Shown here: piece by piece, positions 25,123 through 34,214 of the stretch
Layout: each line of letters starts with the position of its first letter
Position numbering within the stretch: position 1 is the stretch's first letter
Origin: G963691835 sp963691835
Lineage (GTDB): Bacteria; Pseudomonadota; Alphaproteobacteria; Thalassobaculales; Thalassobaculaceae
NCBI GenBank assembly: GCA_963691835.1
Contig: OY829383.1
Coordinates: 496,001 to 560,000, forward strand
Direction of reading: 5' to 3'
DNA: 64,000 nucleotides
Translations under genes and position numbers: made by a program
Notes under the pieces: generated by a model
Told to the model about the DNA's origin: nothing
Databases searched by the model: none
Seen by the model: only the letters and a program-made list of their open reading frames with translations

Positions 25123-27277
25123 TCTGCACGATATCCAACGGGTCGGGGATCTCGCTGGGCCGATCGACGGCGCTGCCGCGTCCGGACAAGCTCGGGTTCG
25201 TCATGAAATAACGGTGGGCGGAGAAAGCGCGCTTTCCGAAACCCTCGCGCTGATAGGAACCATCCGGGTTGAGATGCCATGTGTTGGTCTCGTCCTTGAG
25301 GTTCGCGACCATGATCTGGTCCAAGACCTGGCGATGAACCGTCTTGTTCTCGATCGGCACCAAATGCTCCACGCGCCGGTCCAGATTGCGGGGCATCCAG
25401 TCCGCGGACGTGATGAAGATTTGCGCGTCATCCGAGGGCAACTTGGACCCATTGCCGAAACACACCGCCCGGGTGTGTTCCAGGAACCGTCCGATGATGC
25501 TTCTGACCCGAATGTTCTCCGAGAGACCGGGAACACCGGGACGAAGGCAACAGATACCCCGGATCACAAGATCGACCTCCACACCGGCCTGGCTGGCCCG
25601 GTAGAGGAGATCAATCAACCGCCGGTCCACCAGCGAGTTCATCTTCGCCCAGATCGCGGCAGGCTTGCCCTCGCGGGCGAAACTGATCTCCCGTTCAACC
25701 AGATCGGTGATATGGCGCCGCATCGACAGAGGGCTGAGTGACAGTTTCTCCAGCCCCGACGGCGCCGCGTAACCGGTCATGTAGTTGAACATTTTCGCCG
25801 CGTCCCGGCACAGAACCGGGTCCGTCGTGAAGAAGGACAGGTCCGTGTAGATCTTGGCGGTGATCGGATGGTAGTTGCCGGTTCCAAAATGGGCGTAGGT
25901 CATCAGACCGTCGCCCTCGCGCCGCACGACCAGCGAGATCTTCGCGTGGGTCTTGAGGTCCACGAACCCATGGACGACCTGGGCCCCGGCCCTCTCAAGA
26001 TCTCTGGCGAAACGGATGTTCGCCTCTTCATCGAACCGAGCCTTCAGCTCCACCATCGCGGTGACGGACTTGCCGGCTTCCGCCGCCTCGATGAGTGCGG
26101 CGATGATGGGGCTGCCTTTGGAGGTGCGGTAGAGCGTCTGCTTGATGGCAACCACGTCCGGATCGGCCGCCGCCTGGCGAAGGAACTGAACGACGACGTC
26201 AAAGCTCTCATAGGGGTGGTGAACAACGATGTCCTTCGCCTTGATCGCCGCCAGACAGTCGCCGCCGAAATCCCGGATCCGCTCGGGAAACCTGATGGTG
26301 TAAGGCGGCCATAAGAGCTCAGGCCGCTCATCCGTGATCAATTGGGACAGATCCGCCAGCCCTACGGCCATATCCACCTGATAGACGTCGTCCGGCCCCA
26401 CATGGAGCTTGCTTGTCACAAAGGCCTTAAGTTCATCCGGCATTCCGGTTTCGATCGACAGCCGGATCACATTTCCCCGGCGCCGGCGCTTCAACGCAGA
26501 TTCGAACTCCCGGACCAGATCCTCCGCTTCTTCCTCGATCTCCATCTCGCTGTCCCGGATGATCCGGAACATGCCCTGACCGGTTACATCGAAGTTCGGG
26601 AAGACCGTGTCGAGATTGTCCCTGATGATCTGCTCCAGCGGGACGAAGCGGATCCCTTTACCCGGAAGCCTGACATAGCGCCGGACCTGCGGCGGCAGTG
26701 GCACAAGAGCTGTGCGCTCTTCGCCGCCATCCGGCCCCCGCAACCGCAACGCAAGCGAGGCGCCAAGATTGGCGATAAAAGGAAACGGATGTGCCGGGTC
26801 TACGGCAAGCGGGGACAAGGCCGGGAAGACGTGCTGCAGGAAGTATTCCGACAGCCAGCTTCGGTCTTCGTCATCCAACTCAGCGGTATCGAGGAGATAC
26901 ACACCTGCCGTCCGCAGCTCCGCCCGGAGGCCGGCGAGGCACACCTGCTGATCCGCCAGGATCTTGCGCACCTTCTCCGCGATCGCGGAAAGCTGCTGCG
27001 CAGGCGTCATGCCGTCGTCGCTGGTGCCGGAGACACCGGCTGTGACCTGACCTTTGAGACCGGCGACGCGGACCATGGTGAACTCATCCAGGTTCGATGC
27101 CGAGATCGACAGGAACCTGAGCCGCTCAAGCAACGGATAGGATGGGTTGGAAGCTTCCTCAAGGACGCGGTCGTTGAACGAAAGCCAGGAGAGTTCACGG
27201 TTGATGAACCGGTCCGGGCTATCGAAGGCGATGGCCGGCGCGCCCTCTTCCGCTTCGTCGACGGCGATTTCCACCAT
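25115..27277 (-). CDS. ppk1: Polyphosphate kinase 1
   Basis: A 720-residue PPK1, which polymerises the gamma-phosphate of ATP into polyphosphate. The N-terminal domain begins FINRELSWLSFNDRVLEEA, and the catalytic domain has the autophosphorylated His in AHFGTGNYHPITAKIYTD and RRVEHLVPIENKT near the C-terminus. The ATG at 27277 (MVEIAVDEAEEG) is preceded by AGGAGAAGGG; the frame could extend six residues to 27295. It leads the ppk-ppx unit and is insulated from the upstream SDR by a strong hairpin. Confidence 0.96.
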   Translation of the reverse strand: MVEIAVDEAEEGAPAIAFDSPDRFINRELSWLSFNDRVLEEASNPSYPLLERLRFLSISASNLDEFTMVRVAGLKGQVTAGVSGTSDDGMTPAQQLSAIAEKVRKILADQQVCLAGLRAELRTAGVYLLDTAELDDEDRSWLSEYFLQHVFPALSPLAVDPAHPFPFIANLGASLALRLRGPDGGEERTALVPLPPQVRRYVRLPGKGIRFVPLEQIIRDNLDTVFPNFDVTGQGMFRIIRDSEMEIEEEAEDLVREFESALKRRRRGNVIRLSIETGMPDELKAFVTSKLHVGPDDVYQVDMAVGLADLSQLITDERPELLWPPYTIRFPERIRDFGGDCLAAIKAKDIVVHHPYESFDVVVQFLRQAAADPDVVAIKQTLYRTSKGSPIIAALIEAAEAGKSVTAMVELKARFDEEANIRFARDLERAGAQVVHGFVDLKTHAKISLVVRREGDGLMTYAHFGTGNYHPITAKIYTDLSFFTTDPVLCRDAAKMFNYMTGYAAPSGLEKLSLSPLSMRRHITDLVEREISFAREGKPAAIWAKMNSLVDRRLIDLLYRASQAGVEVDLVIRGICCLRPGVPGLSENIRVRSIIGRFLEHTRAVCFGNGSKLPSDDAQIFITSADWMPRNLDRRVEHLVPIENKTVHRQVLDQIMVANLKDETNTWHLNPDGSYQREGFGKRAFSAHRYFMTNPSLSGRGSAVDRPSEIPDPLDIVQND

Positions 27278-27306
27278 CGGTCCCTTCTCCTCCATCCACC
27301 GGCTTA

Positions 27307-27332
27307 GGCGGCCCGCTCAATCCCGGGCCGCC
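27307..27332. terminator. Strong hairpin between SDR and ppk1
   Basis: GGCGGCCCG and CGGGCCGCC form a perfect 9-bp stem with an 8-base loop, between the SDR stop and the ppk1 start. It probably ends the SDR transcript; on the minus strand no T-run follows, so termination may depend on other factors. Confidence 0.55.
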
Positions 27333-27374
27333 ATTTTGTCGGAAACGCCGACGTTCAGTGTAAGCCGAAGGCGA

Positions 27375-28157
27375 TTACATCGTCGAATTGAAGGCACCGC
27401 CGTCCATCAGCAGGTTTTGCCCGTTGATAAACCCGGCGCTGTCCGAGCACAGGAACGCACAGGCCTCGCCGAACTCTTCCGCCGTGCCGAAACGGCCCGC
27501 CGGATTGGCGTCTGCCATGATCTTGTACTGCTCTTCGAACGTCCGGCCCGCACGCTCCGCTTGGACCTTGATGTTGCCGCGCAGGCGGTCTGTGTCGAAA
27601 GGTCCAGGCAACAGTCCGTTGATGGTGACGTTGTGGCGCACTGTCTCCCGGGCGATCCCGGCGCAGAACCCCGTCAGTCCGGCGCGAGCCCCGTTCGACA
27701 ATCCGAGGATGGCGATTGGCGATTTCACCGCGCCGGAGGTGATGTTGACGATCCGTCCCCACTTGCGGTCGATCATGCCGTCCACGGTGGCTTTGATCAG
27801 CTCAATGGCCGTCAGCATGTTGGCATCGATTGCCTTGATCCAGTCGTCGCGGTTCCAGTCCCGAAAATTGCCCGGCGGGGGTCCGCCCGCATTGTTGACC
27901 AGGATATCAAGCTCGCCACCCGCGGCGTCCAGCGACGCGGCGCGGCCCTCGGGCGTGGTGATATCGCACGCAACGGCGTTCACGGTTGCTCCGGTCTTAT
28001 CCCGGATTTCAGCGGCCGTCGCCATGATGGCCTCTTCCGTCCGAGAGTTGATGGTGACCACGGCCCCGGCTTCCGCCAGCGACATCGCACAGGCTTTTCC
28101 AAGCCCCTTGCTCGCCGCGCACACCAGCGCCCTGCGTCCCTTGATCCCGAGATCCAT
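27375..28157 (-). CDS. SDR-family protein without the classical catalytic Tyr-Lys
   Basis: A 260-residue Rossmann-fold protein of the short-chain dehydrogenase/reductase family. The cofactor motif reads CAASKGLGKA rather than TGxxxGIG, and NNAGG is present. The catalytic Ser is kept in NITSGAV, but the YxxxK motif is replaced by LSNGARAGLTGF. This pattern is shared by a subgroup of BKR-like SDRs that lack the standard tetrad, so it is probably not a recent defect. It lies 21 bases after hdaA and could belong to that transcript. The substrate is unknown. Confidence 0.8.
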   Translation of the reverse strand: MDLGIKGRRALVCAASKGLGKACAMSLAEAGAVVTINSRTEEAIMATAAEIRDKTGATVNAVACDITTPEGRAASLDAAGGELDILVNNAGGPPPGNFRDWNRDDWIKAIDANMLTAIELIKATVDGMIDRKWGRIVNITSGAVKSPIAILGLSNGARAGLTGFCAGIARETVRHNVTINGLLPGPFDTDRLRGNIKVQAERAGRTFEEQYKIMADANPAGRFGTAEEFGEACAFLCSDSAGFINGQNLLMDGGAFNSTM

Positions 28158-28178
28158 TCCTCATTTCCTCCTGAGCAT

Positions 28179-28919
28179 TCAATCCGACGGTTGCCCGTCC
28201 ACGTCCGGCGCCCGCGCTGACAGGATGTCGTCGAGCCGTCCGCGGACGAACGGTACCGTAAGCGCCGACCGATCCGCCAGCGCCGCGCGGTCCAGGGCCT
28301 CAACAACCCGATGAACTGTCTCGAATGACCGGTCGATCCGGCGCACGAGATAGTCGACAACACTTTTGGATACCGCGATCTGCCGGTCCGCGAAGAGTTT
28401 TCTGGTCACCGCCGCCAACAGGGCGTCATCGGGGCGGCCCAAGGCTACGGCTGGCATCGCCCTCAGGCGAGAGCGCAGATCCGGGGGACCCAGGTCCAGT
28501 TGAGCCACGGGCACACGGGACACAAGCAGCATGCCGGCCGTCTTGTCACCGGCGGCGACCCGGTCCGCGATCATGTTGTGGAGATGCAGCAGCAAACGCC
28601 CCTCTGCGACGCGGTCCGACGCCTCCACCAACAAGGGTCCGTCGCCGTTTGCCAAAGCTTCGATGCTCGCCTCCTCCAGGGCCGGTCCCTGGACAGTCAC
28701 GGCACCCGTCTCCCCACGCCACACAGCGGCGAGATGCGACTTGCCGGAAGACGGCGGCCCGTGAACGGCCAACGCTCGCGCCGCCCCCGGCCATTCCGGC
28801 CACCGGTCGATCCATGCCAAAGCGTCAGCGTTGCTGTCGGAGACGATGAAATCCTGCCGGGACACACGCGGCGGGGTGCTCAGGTCGAGCACCAGCTGAG
28901 AGGAGGAAGAACTCGGCAC
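28179..28919 (-). CDS. hdaA: HdaA, regulatory inactivator of DnaA
   Basis: A DnaA-related AAA+ protein of about 247 residues that, with the beta clamp, stimulates ATP hydrolysis by DnaA and limits re-initiation. The N-terminal clamp-binding motif QLVLDL is at residues 8-13, the Walker A GPPSSGKSHLA follows, and the sensor 2 region has FETVHRVVEALDRAAL. The C-terminal DNA-binding domain of DnaA is absent, as in the family. I prefer GTG 28919, with GAGGA nine bases upstream, over the TTG at 28928. The preceding transporter ends at 28925, so they are coupled. Confidence 0.9.
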   Translation of the reverse strand: MPSSSSSQLVLDLSTPPRVSRQDFIVSDSNADALAWIDRWPEWPGAARALAVHGPPSSGKSHLAAVWRGETGAVTVQGPALEEASIEALANGDGPLLVEASDRVAEGRLLLHLHNMIADRVAAGDKTAGMLLVSRVPVAQLDLGPPDLRSRLRAMPAVALGRPDDALLAAVTRKLFADRQIAVSKSVVDYLVRRIDRSFETVHRVVEALDRAALADRSALTVPFVRGRLDDILSARAPDVDGQPSD

Positions 28920-28924
28920 GGGGA

Positions 28925-29992
28925 TCAATCCTCATCATCCGCCGGGGGAATGCCGTGGCGGTGAAGCGGGCTGTCCTTGTATCGCGCAATTCCAAACCGC
29001 GTCAGGACGCCGATCACCGCGGCGGCGGGCACCGAAAGAAGAACCCCGACGAACCCGAACAAGGTGCCGCCTGCAAGCAGCGCAAAAATCACCCAAACCG
29101 GATGAAGGCCGACCGCGTCTCCGACCAGCTTCGGTGTCAGCACATTGCCTTCCAATGCCTGACCGGCGACGAAGATCGCGGCGACCGCGACGATCCACCG
29201 CGGCTCGGCGAACTGGATCATGGCGAACCCGATGCTCATCAACCCGCCGATAAAGGCGCCGACGAAGGGTACGAAGGAGATCAGTCCGGCAAACAACCCG
29301 ATGACGAGCCCAAACTCCAATCCGACGACGCTGAGGCACACCGCGTAGAAAGTTCCGAGAATGACGCACACGATCGCCTGTCCGCGCAGGAACGAGGCGA
29401 GGGTCCGGTCGATCGCACTCATCTGTTCCCGAATGGTACCGGCCTGGGCGCGTGGCAGCAGATCGTCAACCGCCGCCACCAGCTTGTCCCAGTCCCGCAG
29501 CAAGTAGAACGCGACGATTGGGGTGATGAAGATCAGCGACAGGAGATTGAGGAGCGCGATCCCGCTGGAGATGAGACGGGTCAGCACGCCTCCTATCCAC
29601 TTAGCCGCGTCTTTGCCGACATCCGGAAACTGGTCGAGGACCGTATCCCCGGGTGAGCCGCCGACAAGCACCAGAAGGCTCTCCAAATGCCCTTCGATCA
29701 TCGCCGAGACAGCGGGTGCTGCGACGATCAGACGATCTGCCTGAACCTTGATCACCGGGACCAGCAGCAGCACGAACCCAAAAACAATGATGGTGAAGAC
29801 CGATAGCACGATGACCGTACCGGTGGTCCGGCCCATGCCCGCACGCTCACATCGGTCCACCAAAGGGTCGAGGAAATAGGCCAACGCCATGCCCGCGACG
29901 AACGGCAGCAGAACGTCACGCAGAAAGAAAAGCGCGATCAGAAGGCCGATGATCGCGAACAGCCAGAAAAGCGTGCGTTCGCGGGATGTCAC
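28925..29992 (-). CDS. AI-2E family transporter (PerM-like)
   Basis: A 355-residue integral membrane protein with about eight hydrophobic segments, starting MTSRERTLFWLFAIIGLLI. The family signature regions LPFVAGMALAYFLDPLVD and the late LVGDAVGLHPVWVIFALLAG are present. Members have been linked to autoinducer-2 export or Na+/H+ exchange; the substrate of most is unknown. It sits between the DUF2066 gene, which overlaps its start by four bases, and hdaA, a conserved Rhodospirillales order. Co-transcription is very likely; a functional link to replication control is not shown. Confidence 0.88.
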   Translation of the reverse strand: MTSRERTLFWLFAIIGLLIALFFLRDVLLPFVAGMALAYFLDPLVDRCERAGMGRTTGTVIVLSVFTIIVFGFVLLLVPVIKVQADRLIVAAPAVSAMIEGHLESLLVLVGGSPGDTVLDQFPDVGKDAAKWIGGVLTRLISSGIALLNLLSLIFITPIVAFYLLRDWDKLVAAVDDLLPRAQAGTIREQMSAIDRTLASFLRGQAIVCVILGTFYAVCLSVVGLEFGLVIGLFAGLISFVPFVGAFIGGLMSIGFAMIQFAEPRWIVAVAAIFVAGQALEGNVLTPKLVGDAVGLHPVWVIFALLAGGTLFGFVGVLLSVPAAAVIGVLTRFGIARYKDSPLHRHGIPPADDED

Positions 29993-31260
29993 TGAACAAC
30001 GATGGGAGCGGCGTCGGCTCCACTCTCAGGTGAAAGGCTCTCAGTTGTGGGTGCCGCGCCATCACTCTCGTCAGTGCCGGCCGGAGCCGTAGGTGGCAGG
30101 TAGGACGGCGGAATTGGTTGATTGGCAGAAAGAAGAAGTGTTGCCGATGCGAGATCCCGGAGGACCAGATCGGATTGGGCCAGGGCGGTCCGCAATTGGT
30201 CGAGCCCGCCTTGAACCAGCAGATCGACAGCCGCTTCCCGTCGGGAGAACCGCCGGAGCTCGACCCGCCCCAGAATGGCCGTTTCCTCAAGCTTCGCACG
30301 GGTTTCGAGCCACCCGGCAAAGTTGTCGATCGGCACGATAACCGACACCCGGGTCTCCAGACCGGGGCGCACGATGTTCGCCTGAATCCAATCCTGTTCC
30401 AGACGGATGAGCGCCCGGCGCGCCGCCCGCCGAAGCAGGGTGACCCCATCCTCGCCAGTCGCAAGGACCTCCTCAATCGCCGACACCCGGGGACCCGTAC
30501 CGCCGATGCGCGCGATCGATAACTGAATGGACGTTACCACCCCCGCCGAGTTGCCGATCGGCACGGCGCGAACGACCGCGGCATCCCGCGCGCCATACCG
30601 GCTGGTCAACGCTCCCAGTCTTGGGCCACCTCCCGCCGCCGCATCGGCAGCCGAGAGATCCTGAATGTCGGCGATATCACCGTAAGGAACCACGAAGGGC
30701 ACCAGCCCGTCGCTTCTCGGCATCGACTGCCAAGCGGCCCGCCATGGGTTGATCTCTTCCCAAAGCAGAAGGTCTCCTCCCGCGTCGTAAAGCGGCACGA
30801 TCAAAACCGGACGGCTGCGGGTCTCCGCGAACGGCACACCGATCCCGATCAACAGGGAGCGGACCGCCTCTCTCGCGAATACGATCGAGATGTCGGCGAC
30901 ATAACGAACCGACGACGTTCGCTCGGAGGTGACCTCAAGTCCTCGGATCAGGCCGGCCAACTGATCATCCGGAATGCTGCGCGCAAAGCTGGAGGAGCCA
31001 CGCGGTGTCAGCCTGTTCAGCAACCGCTCCCACGCGAGGCGCCGGGCGTCGGTCAAAGCCGTTCTTTGCGCCGCCGCGGCAGTCTCTCCCGTCACATCGA
31101 CAGCAACGTTTGTCACAGTAAAGAGGTCCTGGGCCACGGCACGGCTGGCCGTAACAACCCCCAGACAACCCGCGGCAAGCACCAACAAAATGCCCACGCC
31201 CGCCAGTCTAAAGGCAAGCGATGCCGTCCGGAGGGGTCTCGCGGTGGCCGGTCGTCGCAT
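29989..31260 (-). CDS. DUF2066 exported protein
   Basis: A roughly 423-residue protein of the DUF2066 family, whose function is unknown. An N-terminal hydrophobic stretch (FRLAGVGILLVLAAGCLGVV) is a signal peptide or possible lipobox anchor. The mature part begins QDLFTVTNVAVDVTGETAAAAQ, and the LTDARRLAWERLLNRLTP segment is characteristic. The C-terminal end is Pro/Ala/Ser-rich. I chose ATG 31260, with GGAG seven bases upstream, over ATG 31278. It heads the DUF2066/AI-2E/hdaA unit, diverging from purM. Confidence 0.82.
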   Translation of the reverse strand: MRRPATARPLRTASLAFRLAGVGILLVLAAGCLGVVTASRAVAQDLFTVTNVAVDVTGETAAAAQRTALTDARRLAWERLLNRLTPRGSSSFARSIPDDQLAGLIRGLEVTSERTSSVRYVADISIVFAREAVRSLLIGIGVPFAETRSRPVLIVPLYDAGGDLLLWEEINPWRAAWQSMPRSDGLVPFVVPYGDIADIQDLSAADAAAGGGPRLGALTSRYGARDAAVVRAVPIGNSAGVVTSIQLSIARIGGTGPRVSAIEEVLATGEDGVTLLRRAARRALIRLEQDWIQANIVRPGLETRVSVIVPIDNFAGWLETRAKLEETAILGRVELRRFSRREAAVDLLVQGGLDQLRTALAQSDLVLRDLASATLLLSANQPIPPSYLPPTAPAGTDESDGAAPTTESLSPESGADAAPIVVQ

Positions 31261-31394
31261 ACGGGCGCTCCAAATCATCTTGCGGTTCCGCTCGGCTTCG
31301 CCCTACATCGTGCGCGCGTCCGGCTCATCACCGGTCTGCGACAGGTCGGGGCTAAGGCCCGATCCGGTTATATCCAATCCTCGGGGAGGAGACC

Positions 31395-32492
31395 ATAACG
31401 GGACCCAGTGACAAGGGACGAAATGCGCCCCTGACATACAAGGATGCCGGCGTCGACATTGATGCCGGAGACGCCTTCGTCTCTCGCATTGCCCCCTTGG
31501 CAGCAGCAACGGCCCGGCCGGGCGCCGATGCGGCACTGGGAGGCTTTGGTGGCCTGTTTGATCTGAAGGCCGCCGGTTTCGAGGATCCGGTTCTCGTCGC
31601 GGCCACCGACGGTGTGGGCACCAAGCTCGCCGTCGCCACAGCCGCAGGCCTTCACCGGGGTGTGGGCATTGATCTCGTCGCCATGTGCGTGAACGACCTG
31701 GTGGTACCGGGCGCCGAGCCCCTGTTCTTCCTGGACTACTTCGCGACGGGCCGCTTGGCGCCAGAGATCGGCGCCGATGTCGTGGCGGGCATCGCCGACG
31801 GCTGCGCCATGGCGGGCTGCGCTCTCATCGGTGGTGAGACCGCGGAGATGCCGGGTCTATACAGGGATGGCGACTACGATGTCGCCGGGTTTGCGGTGGG
31901 TGCGGTGGAACGCACCAAGATCCTGCCAGCGAAAGGGGGCCAGCCAGGTGACATCGCTCTTGGCATGGCGTCCGCCGGTGTACATTCCAATGGCTTCTCC
32001 CTCGTGCGCCGTGTCGTGGAAGGCAGTAGGTTGACCTACGATGACCCTGCCCCGTTCGCATCCGGCCTTAAACTTGGCGAGGCGTTGCTGACCCCGACCC
32101 GGATCTACGTCAAAGCGTGTCTCGCCGCCCTTGAGGCAGCGGGCGGCGCGGACGGCGTTGGCGGGTTCGCCCACATCACGGGTGGCGGGCTGATCGAGAA
32201 CCCCCCACGGGCTTTTGGGGACGACGTCGCGCTCCATCTCGACGTGACAAGTTGGACGCTGCCACCTGTGTTCCGCTGGCTTGCCGAAACAGGCGGGATC
32301 GAGCCCATGGAGATGGCCCGGACATTCAATTGCGGGATCGGCATGGTCGTCTTCGTTCGTCCCGACGCGGCGGATACGGTCAGCGCGGCTTTGGAAGCAG
32401 CGGGTGAGACTGTCTTCGAGATCGGGACACTGGGAGAGCGGGCTCCCGGTGCTCCTTCCGTTACGCTCGACGGACTGTCCTCATGGACGTAA
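31395..32492 (+). CDS. purM: PurM, AIR synthetase, with apparent ATA start
   Basis: Phosphoribosylformylglycinamidine cyclo-ligase, 365 residues from 31395. The conserved N-terminus (LTYKDAGVDIDAGDAFVSRI), GGFGGLFDLKAAGF, DGVGTKLAVATA and the GGETAEMPG loop are all present. In this frame there is no ATG or GTG before the conserved region. An ATA at 31395 lies five bases after GGAGG and gives ITGPSDKGRNAPLTYKDAG, exactly where ATG is expected. CTG 31431 and TTG 31497 are the only alternatives, and the TTG would remove 34 residues including conserved ones. Either a rare start codon or a sequence error. purN overlaps its end by 10 bases. Confidence 0.9.
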   Translation: MTGPSDKGRNAPLTYKDAGVDIDAGDAFVSRIAPLAAATARPGADAALGGFGGLFDLKAAGFEDPVLVAATDGVGTKLAVATAAGLHRGVGIDLVAMCVNDLVVPGAEPLFFLDYFATGRLAPEIGADVVAGIADGCAMAGCALIGGETAEMPGLYRDGDYDVAGFAVGAVERTKILPAKGGQPGDIALGMASAGVHSNGFSLVRRVVEGSRLTYDDPAPFASGLKLGEALLTPTRIYVKACLAALEAAGGADGVGGFAHITGGGLIENPPRAFGDDVALHLDVTSWTLPPVFRWLAETGGIEPMEMARTFNCGIGMVVFVRPDAADTVSAALEAAGETVFEIGTLGERAPGAPSVTLDGLSSWT

Positions 32493-33166
32493 CGCCTGGG
32501 CCAAGACGGCGGGTCGCGGTTCTGGTATCGGGCCGGGGCTCAAACATGATGGCGCTGGCCGAGGCCTGCCGGGAGCCCAGCTTCCCCGCCGAGATCGCCT
32601 TGGTCCTTTCCAACCGGCCGGATGCGGGCGCGTTGGAGCGGGCGGCGAAGCTGGGAATCGAGACCGCCGTGGTCGATCACAAGGCCTTCGACAGCCGGCT
32701 CGCATTCGAGGACGCTGTTCACGACCGGCTGGTCGACGCCAAGATCGACATCATCTGTCTCGCCGGATTCATGCGAATTCTGTCTGGCTCGTTCGTAGGA
32801 CGATGGCAGGGAAAGATGCTGAATGTGCATCCGTCTCTTCTGCCGTCATTCCCGGGCCTCGATACCCATGCCCGGGCGCTTGAGGCCGGGGTGCGGCTTC
32901 ATGGATGCACCGTGCACATCGTCACACCGGAGCTCGACGCGGGTCCGATCGTCGTTCAGGCGGCGATCCCCGTCTTCAACAGGGATACGCCGGAGAGCCT
33001 CGCGACCCGTCTGATCACAGAAGAACATCGCTGCTATGTGGTCGGCCTGAGGCTTATGGCCGCCGGCCGCCTGACACTTGAAGGCGAACGCGTGCTGATC
33101 GATAGAGACGAAGAGATGGCGGGCCCATCAGATGTGCTCCGGTTTCCGGATACGGGCCAGGGCTGA
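32483..33166 (+). CDS. purN: Phosphoribosylglycinamide formyltransferase
   Basis: A 227-residue PurN, transferring a formyl group from 10-formyl-THF to GAR in purine synthesis. The substrate loop VSGRGSNMMAL, the folate/catalytic segments LAGFMRIL and NVHPSLLPSFPGLDTH (with the catalytic His), and GCTVHIVTPELDAGPI (catalytic Asp) are intact. The start overlaps the end of purM in a different frame, so the pair is translationally coupled. This also argues that purM is still expressed. Confidence 0.96.
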   Translation: MDVTPGPRRRVAVLVSGRGSNMMALAEACREPSFPAEIALVLSNRPDAGALERAAKLGIETAVVDHKAFDSRLAFEDAVHDRLVDAKIDIICLAGFMRILSGSFVGRWQGKMLNVHPSLLPSFPGLDTHARALEAGVRLHGCTVHIVTPELDAGPIVVQAAIPVFNRDTPESLATRLITEEHRCYVVGLRLMAAGRLTLEGERVLIDRDEEMAGPSDVLRFPDTGQG

Positions 33167-33241
33167 GACGCACGTCGGCCTTGGCGCGGGTGCGTGGTTG
33201 GGCTATAGCGGGACGCAGATTTCGTGCGACTGGAGGGAACC

Positions 33242-33379
33242 ATGGCCGCGCATCAGACCTCCGAGGATCCGAACCTCGGCCAGTACAAGAACAACTACGA
33301 AGGTTTCATCGGCTTCGTTAAGTGGGGCACGATCGCCTGTATCGTGATTGTGGTCCTGCTGGCGGTCTTTGTCGCCTGA
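33242..33379 (+). CDS. aa3-type cytochrome c oxidase subunit IV
   Basis: A 45-residue protein, easily missed because of its size. The N-terminal half is hydrophilic (HQTSEDPNLGQYKNNYEGFI) and the rest is one transmembrane helix (KWGTIACIVIVVLLAVFVA). This is the pattern of the small alphaproteobacterial aa3 oxidase subunit IV family. It has a GGAGGGAACC ribosome binding site and an intrinsic terminator 29 bases past the stop. The main oxidase genes are not in the window. Confidence 0.85.
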   Translation: MAAHQTSEDPNLGQYKNNYEGFIGFVKWGTIACIVIVVLLAVFVA

Positions 33380-33407
33380 TCATCCACACCGGTCTTTCCG
33401 GACTTTG

Positions 33408-33435
33408 AAGCGGCCGCGCCATCGTGGCCGCTTTT
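33408..33435 (+). terminator. Intrinsic terminator after the oxidase subunit IV gene
   Basis: AAGCGGCC and GGCCGCTT form an 8-bp stem with a 10-base loop, and the run of T continues to 33435. It lies between the convergent oxidase-subunit and carbonic anhydrase genes and has a T-run only on the plus strand. Confidence 0.8.
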
Positions 33436-33487
33436 CAGTTTTCAGATGACGTCTCGGCCCGTCCAAGCCGGCTGATGACCCAGCACT

Positions 33488-34189
33488 TTACAAGGTCACA
33501 TCACTCAGCTTCCTGTCGACCGCCTGTAGTTCAAAGTCTCCTGTCTCCGGGTCGAGGGTCCAAAGCTCGCCCGTGGAGATGTCGAACCAGGCGCCATGAA
33601 GGCTGAGTTTCTTTTGCCCCTCCAGGATGTTGACGCACGGGAAGGTCCGCAGGTTCTCGATCGAGTAGCGGATAGAGATCCGCTCAAGCGCGGTCTGGCG
33701 CTCTGACTGGGTCATCAGCTTGTTGGCCGCCACCGTTTCGGCCGCCGGTCCCAGCAGTTCCATCCATTTCCCGATGAAGTCACCAGGCGACAGAGGCTCA
33801 CCTGTCGGGTTCAAGGCTGCGGTGATACCCCCACACCGGCCATGCCCCATAACGACCACGTGCTGAACCCGCAGCACCTGGACCGCAAACTCCAACGCCG
33901 CTGACGTCGACCGGAACTCCCCATCCGGCGTGTAGGGCGGGACCAGATTGGCCACATTTCGGACGACGAAGATTTCACCCGGAACCGCATTGAAAACGAT
34001 CTCGGGGGCTGCCCGGCTGTCGCAACAGGCGATGATCATCGTGGCGGGAGACTGCCCCTCCTTGGCGAGGGTTCTGTACCGCTCCCGCTCACGGGTGTAC
34101 CGATCGTCCCGGAAAGCCTTGTAGCCCTGCAGGAGGTCATTTGGGAAACCCGCCTCGACAACGGGCCGTTTCTTCTTATCGTTTGCCAT
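33488..34189 (-). CDS. can: Beta-class carbonic anhydrase
   Basis: A 233-residue beta-carbonic anhydrase interconverting CO2 and bicarbonate. The zinc ligands are Cys56 in ACCDSR, His116 and Cys119 in MGHGRCGG, with the Asp-Arg dyad of CDSR also kept. It starts 25 bases after the lpd stop, so it is likely the last gene of the TCA operon, where decarboxylating enzymes release CO2. The ribosome binding site is weak. The family assignment is secure. Confidence 0.95.
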   Translation of the reverse strand: MANDKKKRPVVEAGFPNDLLQGYKAFRDDRYTRERERYRTLAKEGQSPATMIIACCDSRAAPEIVFNAVPGEIFVVRNVANLVPPYTPDGEFRSTSAALEFAVQVLRVQHVVVMGHGRCGGITAALNPTGEPLSPGDFIGKWMELLGPAAETVAANKLMTQSERQTALERISIRYSIENLRTFPCVNILEGQKKLSLHGAWFDISTGELWTLDPETGDFELQAVDRKLSDVTL

Positions 34190-34214
34190 GCTGGCATCTT
34201 ACTCAATGGATGCG

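Noticed and set aside
26342..28220. Plus-strand open frames opposite ppk1 and the SDR gene
   Set aside because: Shadows of conserved coding sequence on the minus strand; no ribosome binding sites or family resemblance.
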